This document shows positions 54,159 through 64,000 of a stretch of DNA of 64,000 nucleotides, piece by piece. The stretch lies in the NCBI RefSeq assembly GCF_019925205.1, contig NC_083568.1:3958237-4022236 (forward strand), written 5' to 3'. The position numbers and the translations under genes were made by a program. Under the pieces are notes generated by a model that was not told where the DNA came from, did not search any database, and was given only the letters and a program-made list of their open reading frames with translations. This DNA comes from Metopolophium dirhodum. Taxonomy: Eukaryota; Arthropoda; Insecta; Hemiptera; Aphididae. The number at the start of each line of letters is the position of its first letter. Positions within the stretch are counted from its first letter, which is position 1.

Positions 54159-54165
54159 TATAATA

Positions 54166-54563
54166 CTAAACAACAATAGTGAAGAAATATTACCTATATA
54201 ATTTATTTTATTGAATAATAGATTGGTAAAGCGAGGTATTATGTCGTGTATGTCCGTTGGTGATATTTATTTAAACGTTTATGACGAACATAATATTATT
54301 ATACACCTAATAATATGTACCTATAATAACAATAATTTCCGGTAAAGCTCAAAATAACATTGAATGTTACCTACGATACGACAACATCGATTGGCGTACA
54401 GTCGTTAGTGCGTGGGATACATGCCTAAGTAAAATTACTAAAATTGAATAAGTAAATAATATTATATCAAGACACCAGCTTGTAAACTCATCGCAGACAT
54501 ACTTCGTTTTACACTATACCGCGGTATATTCGGTACAATACGAGCGTATTTTTGTTCATCGAC
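54166..54563 (+). other. Possible promoter/5' UTR upstream of a candidate exon
   Basis: The stretch becomes progressively less AT-rich toward 54563 (CCGCGGTATATTCGG near 54518, ACGAGCG near 54540). No frame is supported. If the exon at 54564 is real, its promoter and leader must lie here. I cannot point to a confident TATA box or initiator. Confidence 0.3.
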
Positions 54564-54801
54564 ATGACGTCATCGCGACCGGAAAACAATCGGGTTTCGA
54601 TCGGCTGCGATTCAGACGTCTCCGGAGAGACCGACGAAGAATGCGATTGCGCCAAAAGCCTTCCCTACGCGGATTGGATACTCAAGCAACCTGACGGCAC
54701 TCGGTGTCCGGTACCGAGCACGGAGATGGTGGACGGCGTGAACGCTGCGCTGAGTTGTTTGTTCGAGGCGACTAGTGGCAAACTACGACACCGGAAATCC
54801 G
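54564..54801 (+). CDS. Candidate first coding exon, unknown product
   Basis: An ATG at 54564 opens a frame of 86 codons (to the stop at 54822-54824). Composition is unlike the surroundings: CpG-rich, with C/G at many third positions. At 54802 the sequence reads CCG|GTAAGAG, a strong splice donor, so the exon probably ends at 54801 (79 codons plus one base) and the rest of the frame is intron. The peptide has an acidic N-terminal part with CDSDVSGETDEECDCAK, then LPYADWILKQPDGTRCPVPS and a hydrophobic VNAALSCLF, turning basic near the donor (GKLRHRKS). There is no signal peptide or membrane segment. I do not recognise the family. TGACGTCA (a CRE palindrome) overlaps the start codon. No matching downstream exon was identified within the window. 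Confidence 0.45.
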
Positions 54802-55917
54802 GTAAGAGCACTCCACGACACTGACCGTCTAAATCGCGAGACGAAATCTCATTATTAATATTGTACGTATATACCGGCACCGTAGAGTTTTATTTACCGG
54901 AACGAAGGCGGACGAGAAAGTGTGTTGTCACAAAAAAAATAATATGATATCGTTATAAAAAAAATGAACAATGGTGTAACCAAAATGTATTTTATTTCAA
55001 CGATGGTAAAAAAAAAAAATAATAATAGTTAATATTTATCATCGATAATAACGCGACAATAATATTATAGCACGTTTTCGAGTATATAAGACATAACGAT
55101 ACTATTTATGTCGTATGTCTTCTCAATTCAAAAGCTCTGATTTCGTCAAAGGTCGATAGCAGACGGATTTGATTCAGACACATCGATAAAAAAAAAATAC
55201 TTCACGACCCGGGTGACGTGTGTTAGCCGCAGTACTGTGCCGTGTTAGCCGCGTTTTTGGAGAGGACTCGGTGGACATAACATAATATTTAGAAAATATG
55301 GAAAAGGGTACCGAATTGTTGTTCGAATCCGAAATTCATTCGAAATAAATATATGGTATAATGTTAATTTCGGTTATAATATCATAATCTCATCCGCATC
55401 GCGGGGGAAAAAAACTCACTGTTCGTATACACGCCATTTGTCCCGCTCTTTTACAAAATATATATTTTTTTTGTTTATGTCAGCAATATTAACGTGTAAT
55501 TAGCATGGCCAAAATTAAAATTTGCATGCTGTTGGTTAAACCGTTATACCATGACGATGGGCCGTACATTTTAACAGGGTTGGTGTGCTATACTGGTGCC
55601 GCTATATTATAGCGACACCAGACAAACAAAAAAACACAAAATAATAGGAATAATTTATTGTAATTAATTGTAACTATATTTTTGTAAAACAAACTCGTCA
55701 CATAACATAATATATTTTATTTTTGATTAGGTATCATGATAAAATTAATTTCATGATAACACGTGTAAAGAAATCGTAATAGAGTTACAATTCAATTATA
55801 ATAAATTATAATAATTATTATTATGATTATTTTTTGGTTTTAGTCAAAAAAAAATAAATTAAAAATGTTAACCTGTATAAGAATATATATTATTATTTTG
55901 CTACTCTTTATATTAAC
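54802..55917. other. Possible intron start, then nongenic DNA
   Basis: CpG-rich sequence continues to about 54920 and again at 55190-55280 and 55380-55450. Elsewhere it is AT-rich with A runs. No second exon with acceptor and frame continuity was recognised. Confidence 0.35.
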
Positions 55918-55929
55918 TAAGAATTGACG

Positions 55930-56003
55930 CCCATGCTAATGACCAAGTTGTCGAAGCAGAAATTGTATAGATTTCAAGACCAATAAAAAAAAAAAAAAAA
56001 AAA
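55930..56003 (+). mobile_element. Very short retrocopy with poly-A tail and duplication
   Basis: Identical 12-bp flanks TAAGAATTGACG (55918-55929 and 56004-56015) bound a ~55-bp insert plus about 19 A. The insert reads CCCATGCTAATGACCAAG, then TTGTCGAAGC and an AT-rich end. GCTAATGACC and GTCGAAGC are shared in order and spacing with the insertion at 44328-44413. The complete duplications mean that this is the whole insertion, so the copy was truncated at integration. Confidence 0.85.
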
Positions 56004-56015
56004 TAAGAATTGACG

Positions 56016-59000
56016 TATGTATTTTTTCAAACACATTTTATTAGGTACCTATATAGGTATATAGTTATCTTTGTGTAGGTATTTTTTGTAAAAATTATAA
56101 CAATAAGAATTATAAATTATGATTTATATCATTCTGTTAGTTTAATTTAAGCAATACGATTTTGGTACCTATTCTTAATATTTTATATATAATATTATTA
56201 TAAACCAATTAATTATAATATCAATAGTTAGGGACGCATCTAGATTAAATAAAAACGCACACCGGGATGCAAATAACTTATGACCTTTTGTGAACCTTTT
56301 TTATTCGAACGTAACTTATCTGCTGATTATAATTTCGGACGCAAGTAGTATGAACCAAATTTAAGCAGATAACACAATTGCAATGAACTTTTTTGTATGT
56401 ATTATGACACTTTTGCTGAAATATTACTGCAATTATAACACTTATAGGTAGGTATAGTACCTACCTAACTACAGACCACGATTCACAAATACTGATAATA
56501 TTTGTGTATATTTAAACGTTACTTAATACTAAATACTAAATACTAAATACTTAATACTAAATACTAAATACTTATGCTAGGTATTAATAAACTATTCGCA
56601 TAGACTGCAACTATTTGCTACTTTGAAAACAATAATCCGTTTTTAATTATTTTAAATCACAATTGATTGCCTCACAATATTTTGTAAGTTTTCACTAACT
56701 GTTCAAAAGATAAAACTAATATATTATCATAAATTGCGTAATGCATTCCATTGGTATAACATTATTAGATATTAAATTATAACAAATTATAGAATTGATT
56801 AAAATATCGTATTTTTTAAATTTGTTTCTGGAACAACACCACTGTACAAACTACAAGTAAAAAGAGTTCCTCCAACCACGTTCAGAGAAAAAAGAGAAAT
56901 TATTAAATTTGTTGTACACTTTGGTAATTTGATTTGGCAAAACGTGATTTTCAAATTTATTTATCATTATAATACCCATAATAATATTATGTAAGTAAAG
57001 TAATTGTATTTTGTTATTTATTACTAAAATATTGAATGATAATAATATGTGAATATGCGTCGGTACCTACTCGTAGTATTGAATATTTATTTATTATAAT
57101 GATGGTCATTGTTTTCCACGAACAATGTGTTTTCTACATATTAAAAAATCTACCTTACAACTTACAGGGCTGACGGAACTTTTGTTCGTCCCAAATGCCA
57201 CTGGTGCATTTTTCTTGCGTACATCAGACCATACTTTTATGAAGGAATTCCCACTCTCTCTTTGTTTAAAAATCACAACTAGAACTAACGTATAAAATAT
57301 TTGTCACGAACGAATAGGTAAGGCGAATGTAATCTGAGGTTTTTTTCAAAAAGTACAGTTTTTCACACGAAAGCGTACACATAGACGGTGTGTGATTTTT
57401 TTTTTAATCATTATTAAAGAAGCATATAAATTGTTCTCGTGTTTTTAGATTAACTACAGGGTATTTACTACCTATTTTATAAACAGTGCAGCGCGTGTAG
57501 AACCATAGGCCAGAAAGCATCACAATCCCTAGTGGGCCCTTAATGCATTTACCCCTCTCCAGGAAGAAATCTATAATATTTGTATTCACTTCGTAAATCT
57601 TTTAAGTAGATATAAGCTCAACATTATGTGTAATCGATTAAGGAATAGTGTTCTAAATCATTCTTTTTAATCTAAATCACTTGCTATATCCATAAGAATA
57701 TAAGATATTATAAACATTAATGTACCTATATATTATAATAGACTAGTTATGATACAAAATACCTACATGCCTATGTTATTCCATTTTATTAAATCATTAA
57801 TGTAATTTCAAATAAATCATAATAATAAAGAAAATAAGACTGATAATTCAACCATTAATCTTAAGTTATATTAAATATTTTTTTTTCTCTCATATATTTG
57901 ATTATTCTTTTATTTTATATTTCGAAAAAAAAATACTGTATCAGTACAAAAAACACAAAGACGAAAGACTTCTGTGTTCTGTGAAGGATTATATTATAAG
58001 AAATAAATCTATCCACGTGGATGTGTGATTAAGACTCCGATTCCTATAGAAGCATTTTGGCCGTAACGACTAAATGACTAATGATTAATGAATAATTATA
58101 TTATACTATGTACCAAGATTACGCTAAACTTAGGTAGTTCATAGAATTGCTACCGTTTACTATCAGAAGTAGTTGAACAGGAATCCTAAGTCCTAAGTCG
58201 TGCTGAAAATCTTTTCATATACTACTCAAGTTCTAACTTATGACCTAGTCTAACCAAACCGATGAATTAGAATCTTGTATGGAGACTTTTGAGTATATGA
58301 TTGCGAATTGCGATCCAAATATATCTAAATGGGAACTACATTCAAACCAGCTCTAAATTTATTTAATAGTTTTTAATATTATATCCTGTGAACAATTTTT
58401 CAATAAAGACATATTCACAAAACAAAATTAATTGAAAATAAATGAACAGTTAATACATAATTAACACATAAAACGTAAAAAGTAACACTATAATTGTAAT
58501 TTTGAATCAACTATCGAAGTATACTTTATTTACAATAATAAAACATTTTGAAATTTAATTACCATTAACTAATTTACATTATTCTTAATCATAATTAAAA
58601 CTGATAAAAATGGACTACATTTAACCATGTCGTAAACCATTATTTTGATTTAGGACAAGTGCACTGGTTTATATTACTGTTATATTATAGGTATTATATT
58701 ATTGTTTTATACTTTTTTCGGTGTGTGTTTCATATTTGTTTTGTGAATTAAAAAATATTAAAATATACATTCTCCAAACGATGAATACGGTTTTTGGTGT
58801 ATAATGGAAACAGAAACTTGTTCTCAAACAAATATTAATTTAGGTCTTTGGTTAATAAATAAATTATTCTTGTAGGCAGGTAAAGCACAACGAGGAGGTT
58901 AAACTATACACTACACGAGAATGCTCAAAGGCCCAATATTTTCTATGTGTAATTTGGGTTTAAAATCACATAATATGACTAATAGTTAATGTCGATTGCT

Positions 59001-59566
59001 TGATTAAATTGAATTTGTGTAATTTTAGTTAAAACAGTAAACTCTGTTGGATACTGTATTAATTAGAAGCACGAATTGAAGACCACGGAACAACAAGACA
59101 TCTCCACTTTTACAAATTTTTCAGGAGAAACAAAAAACTGTTTAAAAAATTAATAAATAGTTTTAAAAATGTACAAAAAATTTATTCAAATAACTTGGCA
59201 ATAATTATAATTAATTTCATAAAAAAAATTTCAAAACAAATTAAATTAAGTCTTGGACATGTCTTTTTGTTGCACCGTAAAAATATTTTTTTACTTTTAA
59301 TGTATAAAATAATGTAATTAATATGAAAAATTTATTCTTTTCTGTAATATTGTATGAATTACCTGTATATTACATAATTCTATACTTATAGGGGTGTAGT
59401 AACAACAATATTCAGGGGAGGAGGAGTGTTTCATGTGAAAAAAATTAAGAATAAAAATAAGAATAAAGTAGTTCTTAAGGTTGAAAAAATATCTAAACTA
59501 CTAAGTACCAACACTACATATTTCAGGAAGAGGTTCCAAGAGGTTCTCCAAAAGTCTCCCAATAAA
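56016..59566. other. AT-rich nongenic DNA
   Basis: No coding region supported (the minus-strand frame at 57404-57589 has no motif). A 7-bp repeat (TACTAAA-type, about seven units) lies at 56521-56573. At 59390-59430 'GGGGTGTAGTAACAAC' and 'CAGGGGAGGAGG' recall the G-rich ends of short DNA elements, but no partner end was identified. Confidence 0.45.
56521..56573. repeat. 7-bp tandem repeat (TACTAAA)n
   Basis: About seven imperfect units of ACTAAAT/ACTTAAT lie in tandem. This is a simple repeat with no other signal. Confidence 0.85.
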
Positions 59567-59910
59567 ATTTTAAAAACAATGTGTTAATGTTAAAAAACAA
59601 AATTTAAACAATAACATAATCTCAGTCAGACATTCTATATAATATAATTTATTAATACTTTCTTAGTATAACATTTTAAAAACAATGTGTTAAAAAACAA
59701 AACTTAAACAAAAACATAACCTCAGTCAAACATTTTATACAATATTATAATTTATTAATACTTTCTTAGTATACAATTTTAAAAACAATATATTTAAAAA
59801 TAAAATTTAAACAAAAACATAACTTCAGTCACACATTTTATACAATATTATAATTTATTAATACTTTCTTAATATGAAATTTTAAAAACAATGTGTTGAA
59901 AAATAAAAAT
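59567..59910. repeat. 103-106-bp tandem repeat, about 3.3 copies
   Basis: Units start ATTTTAAAAACAAT at 59567, 59673, 59776 and 59879 (the last partial). Each contains AAAACATAA.CTCAGTCA, CATT.TATA.AATAT and TTTATTAATACTTTCTTA. Spacing is 106, 103 and 103 bp. On the minus strand each full unit supplies an AATAAA (in TTAATAAATTAT), so the array could act as a set of polyadenylation signals for the minus-strand frame that ends just upstream at 59961. Confidence 0.9.
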
Positions 59911-59960
59911 AAATACTCCTTATAGAATAGTGTAGGTAAATATTGAAAAATAACATTCTA

Positions 59961-60451
59961 CTAATCTTCATAAGTATCCGAACAGGAATTTTCAATAGTA
60001 TCGTTTTGAATATTTGTAGATTGTAGTGCTATGTATACTACAAACATTCACTAGGTACATATTTTGAACTAAGATCTTTTATATCTTTGAGCTTATCCGG
60101 TTTTATAGCTAATGGTCCATTATAAAGTTGTCGTGATGGTAGTGGAAGACTTAATTGGGTATTTATTTTTTGAATAGTGAAATTTTCTTTAGCTGTTGAG
60201 TTTACTGAGATACTAGCATAACTGTCACTTTGTTCTTCGTTGGAATCTTCAATAACTCGTATATTTTCATCATATTCCGTATTCACATTACTATTATTAC
60301 AGCCAGTCGATATTGATGGTCGATTGATCATTACATTTTCATAATCTGACATGTTTTCAAATTCGGAGACTTCTATCTGCGAATTAGGATTATAATCAGA
60401 ATCGTTAAACCAATCATCAATGCTCGAACCATTTAAACTTATATCACTCAT
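59961..60451 (-). pseudogene. Acidic hypothetical protein frame, broken by a frameshift
   Basis: An ATG at 60451 opens a 137-codon frame to a stop at 60038. It is rich in D, E, N and S (MSDISLNGSSIDDWFNDSDY at the start) and ends in a more basic segment (KPDKLKDIKDLSSKYVPSEC). Beyond the stop, in another frame, a coding-like acidic segment ALQSTNIQNDTIENSCSDTY continues to a stop at 59961, so a one-base shift near 60040 probably broke a frame of about 160 codons. No domain is recognised. The layout, an acidic serine-rich region followed by a short basic K-K-D segment, vaguely recalls N-terminal parts of predicted proteins linked to insect DNA transposons, but that is a guess. Alternatives are a first exon, with the rest lost, or a chance frame. 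A tandem repeat follows immediately downstream. Confidence 0.4.
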
Positions 60452-63400
60452 GAGTCATGACTAAACTTATATGTATTTTATAACAAATAAAATAAAACTA
60501 GATGAGATATCATTATAGTGTTCAATATTATTAATTATTATAGGATAAGTTTCTGTTAAAAATTCGAGATATAATGTCGTTACGGCGTGAAAGAGAAAGT
60601 CCAACAGAAGTTTCCAGTATAAACTATTACTCTATTAATTCAATATTATATATATATATATATATATACATACACATGTTATATATATATTATACACAAG
60701 TCGTTGGTGGAATAGCCATTTGCAGTATAAAATAATAATGAGGTACATTTAACTTAATAAGAGGCTTTTAGATCCATTTAAATTGAATAACAACTATTGT
60801 ATTTACTCTGCACTACAATACCGAATAGGTACGAAAGAGTTATACTTATTACTGACGAAGACAGTATAATATAATAATATCAATATGCACTAGAACATGT
60901 GATACGTAAATAAACAAGGTCACGAGATCAACTTAGTCTAAAGTCAACCATTTAAGTATGTAATGAAACAAAAAGAAAATTATTTAAACGATTTATCATC
61001 ACTCCTAACGCATTCTACACTTTTTAAAGACTACCATACAGTTTATTAAAAATATAATTTAAGGGGTGGCTTGATTTAATAAACGTACAGCCGGATTGTG
61101 TAACTCTATATCACTAGCATTTATTTTAATATTCGTCTACAGTCTACATTATTGTAGCGTTTCTGGTCCTCAGGGTTGCGGCAAATTATAATTGGGTCAC
61201 CAACATAGTTTTATAATTACTAAAATTTGTTTGCATTACAACTATTCACGAGAACCGAGATACACGAATAGTTTGTTCGGGTTTTCGGTACCTACAGTGA
61301 ATTCAAGTGTTTAAACAACGTTATATCGTGTGTTTTATTTTTTACGATTTTGAAAATATATTGTTTTCTGTTGAGTTAGGTTTAAAGTGCTATTTTTTTA
61401 AAAAAATTTTATACGCTATAACTACAAGTTTAACAAGTTTGGTTTAATGAATAAGATGTGCATGTCACACCCGAAGGTTTAAAATAACACTGATTTGCAG
61501 ATTAAACTGTTTCTACAATGTATTGTCTTATATAATATATATTTATTTCAATCGTTTATTATTTTAATTACAATTGTTATTTTAAATTAAAATTAAAAAT
61601 CTCGATTTCAAGTTCATTATAAGTGTAGGTACATCTTTAAGAGTGAACACACGAGTACCACAACAGATGCGCATGTAAGGTGATCTCCTTGCTTTCAGGT
61701 GTCGACTCACATTTGCATATTATTGTGTATCCAATTTTAAATCTATTGTTTCTGAGTTTCAATGGAAGTTGACAATAGGATTCAAATTGATGATTTAATT
61801 TAACCGAATTCGGTGTAGTTTTATATTTTATTTTTTTACCAAGAATCGATGTCTTTGATTTTTATTATTCTTATTTTTTATTCTCGGTATTTAAGAAGTA
61901 CCCAACTATAATGAATGAGAAGCATTTTTGCGGATGTCGTCGTATGTCGTTGTTTTCGATATGACAATGACCCGGTATCCTGCAGTTCCTTTCATCCAGA
62001 CCATTAAATAGGAGATTTACTTTTTTTTTAATGGTTTCCGACAATACATAATTTTATATAGGCGCAATTCGAGGGTGCTTGGTAATACGATTTTATAATA
62101 GCAATATATATACCTGATTTTTTAATAGGTATTATACCCATTACTTTTAATATCACCCCATGGACTTATATATTATTTCCACTATTTTATATTTACCAAA
62201 CAAGCAGTTGTTTTCCATTATCGATTAATCAACTCGTTGAATTATTTTAAACAAAATTATTAGTTTATCTCAGTTGCAAGTTTAAAAGTTAATATAAATA
62301 TAATTTCTGTTATGGTATACTGTTTTTAAAATTAATCTGTAAGTCAAATTTTCCATTCCGGGTTGCTGTGATATTAAAAAATAAATATATTATTAATATT
62401 CTCCTTAATCTCTATATATAATAGGTCACTGAATATGAACACAATTTGTGCATACAGTTTAACGTTCTGAATTATTTTATATGTTCACTAGATTCGCTTA
62501 GTCTAATATATTCCTTATGGATGATATATTTTTTAGAGTTGTTGATAAAAGTAATAAAACTATATTTAACAAAAAAAATATATTTTATTCTGATTTACAA
62601 TAATTTTGAATGTATTAATATGTTTGCAAGTTATGACCATTATAATTACGAAAAAATAGTTTATATTATGAAGTCATATAAATAACTTAACTTTTTTGTT
62701 GAATCCTATAATCAAATACCACTTTGAAGATTTTTTTTTTAGTTTTCTATAATATGTCTTAACTATTGTTAATAATACGATGCCTTTCAGTTCATCCCAC
62801 GAATGTCATCGTATTAAATCAACAGCGTTTTTTCTGTATCTGGAGTTATCGATCCTTTTAATAAGATGTCATATAACACAAAAGCAGGACCTGATTTAAT
62901 CCTCAAAATAAATTACCGTAGTTGTTATACGTTGGCTATCTTATCTACTATTTATATAATTTATCCTTTGAAAATGTTCCGAAACTTCAGAAAAATAGTT
63001 TCATTTAGCCGGTCTTATAAGCTCTCGTAGGTAACAACGATCTATGTTTAGTAATTTTAATCGTATTATATCGAAATTAATGTAAAAACGGTTCCCCGTT
63101 CTAATTAAATCATTTACAGCATTTCAATTTGAAAATAATAGACGTTGCTATCTCTATTCTAAAATAATTTAGATTGTGACAATTCAGTGGTACTAACTCT
63201 TATATACGAGTATTATGTCTATGTGGTACATAGCTCAGTAATTTACAAATAGAAAATTCATATTTATGCAGTTATAAATTTATTATCTGGTGTAGTTTAA
63301 TCGCCTGAAATATTTATATTATTTGAAAAAATGGTATAAACTGATCATATGTTCGATAGTAAAAATTTTGAATAGTCGTAGGCATCAGCCTTAATCAAAG

Positions 63401-64000
63401 GTTGTCGAAATGTTTGGCATGATACAAATAAATTTTATCTTGGTTGTTATGCGAATTACGGGTTTTTTAGGTAGGTACTAATAATATATTGACAAACGTT
63501 CACAACTAAATTTTCAGTGAATTATAAAATATAATTTAAATTGTAATGTACAATGTACATTATTATACCTAATACCGTACAATACCTATATTAACATCCT
63601 ACATTGTTACATAAGCCAAGCAAAATACGTATAATAATACTTATTATTTTCACTAGCACGATTAAACGTTTACCGAACGTATTAGAAGAACTTGGATAGT
63701 ATTACTTCGTAATAAAGATTACGTTTACCTCTATTTTAATTTTTGATATTGAATTGCTGGAAGATAGAACCCTGATTAATCTCTTATAAGTACTTTAATA
63801 ATGATATTATTATCTTGTTCCGTCTATTCTGGAATATAAGTAATTTTCTTTAAAGGCCACCCCGCCAAGACTGTATGAAGACTAATGTAAAAAAATCAAG
63901 TGAATCGGCACTAGGCGCCGTTAGCTCTTAAGTGAAAAAAAGTTGCGCTAACTGTACACATAATACTTATTAAACTTACTCGTGCCCAAGGTTAGTATCA
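60452..64000. other. AT-rich nongenic DNA to the window end
   Basis: Contains a (TA)n microsatellite at 60646-60668 and a second TA run near 60682. The plus-strand frame at 62446-62685 has no motif. No RNA gene or element ends recognised. The last 150 bp (63855-64000) is slightly less AT-rich but too short to interpret. Confidence 0.5.
60646..60668. repeat. (TA)n microsatellite
   Basis: About eleven TA units, followed after ATACATACACATGTT by a further TA run. It lies upstream of the broken minus-strand frame that starts at 60451. Confidence 0.85.

Noticed and set aside
53850..54176. 108-codon minus-strand frame starting in a poly-F stretch
   Set aside because: It is the antisense of the second SINE and its A28 tail.

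Overview
This is a 64 kb piece of an AT-rich eukaryotic nuclear genome, most probably an aphid (Hemiptera: Aphididae). The reasons are composition (long A/T runs, very many TAGGTACCTAT-like words), a SINE headed by a type-II (serine-like) tRNA, non-LTR element debris and abundant short non-autonomous DNA elements. The lineage is inferred from composition and repeat style, not from a gene comparison. There is no bacterial-style gene organisation, no operon, no CRISPR array and no intact RNA gene. Almost all open reading frames of 60-130 codons are chance frames in AT-rich DNA or lie inside repeats.

Layout. 1-14 kb: nongenic AT-rich DNA with a CpG-richer, microsatellite-bearing block at 2.3-3.5 kb and a small hAT-like MITE at 11.1 kb. 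14.4-28.1 kb: a zone with several copies of one non-autonomous repeat family, called family 1 here: 14408-14966 (minus), 15906-17146 (plus), 25016-26425 (plus), 27455-28072 (plus), plus fragments. The copy at 15.9 kb is split by a different element with long terminal inverted repeats (16027-16750). 28-42 kb: AT-rich nongenic DNA, a 242-bp inverted-repeat element at 34.36 kb and a CpG-rich block at 34.8-35.2 kb. 42.4-56 kb: a retroposon-rich zone with two copies of a tRNA-derived SINE (42.4 and 53.8 kb) and two very short retrocopies sharing one tail sequence (44.3 and 55.9 kb). The same zone has the 3' end of a decayed LINE (49.0-50.7 kb) split by a second inverted-repeat element (49483-50430), and an antisense family-1 copy (50717 to about 52000) that starts exactly at the LINE's GAA tail.

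Two stretches look protein-coding. One is a CpG-rich frame at 54564-54801 (+) that ends at a strong splice donor and may be the first coding exon of a gene extending to the right. The other is an acidic frame at 60451-59961 (-) interrupted by a frameshift, with a 103-106-bp tandem repeat just beyond its end. Neither product was recognised.

The most interesting structural result is that the two elements that split other repeats (16027-16750 and 49483-50430) share one plan. Each has a GGGCG terminus with a GGCC at position 17-20, and short GC-rich motifs repeated head-to-head near both ends. They may belong to one poorly described DNA-transposon group. No complete autonomous element or new functional system is visible in the window.
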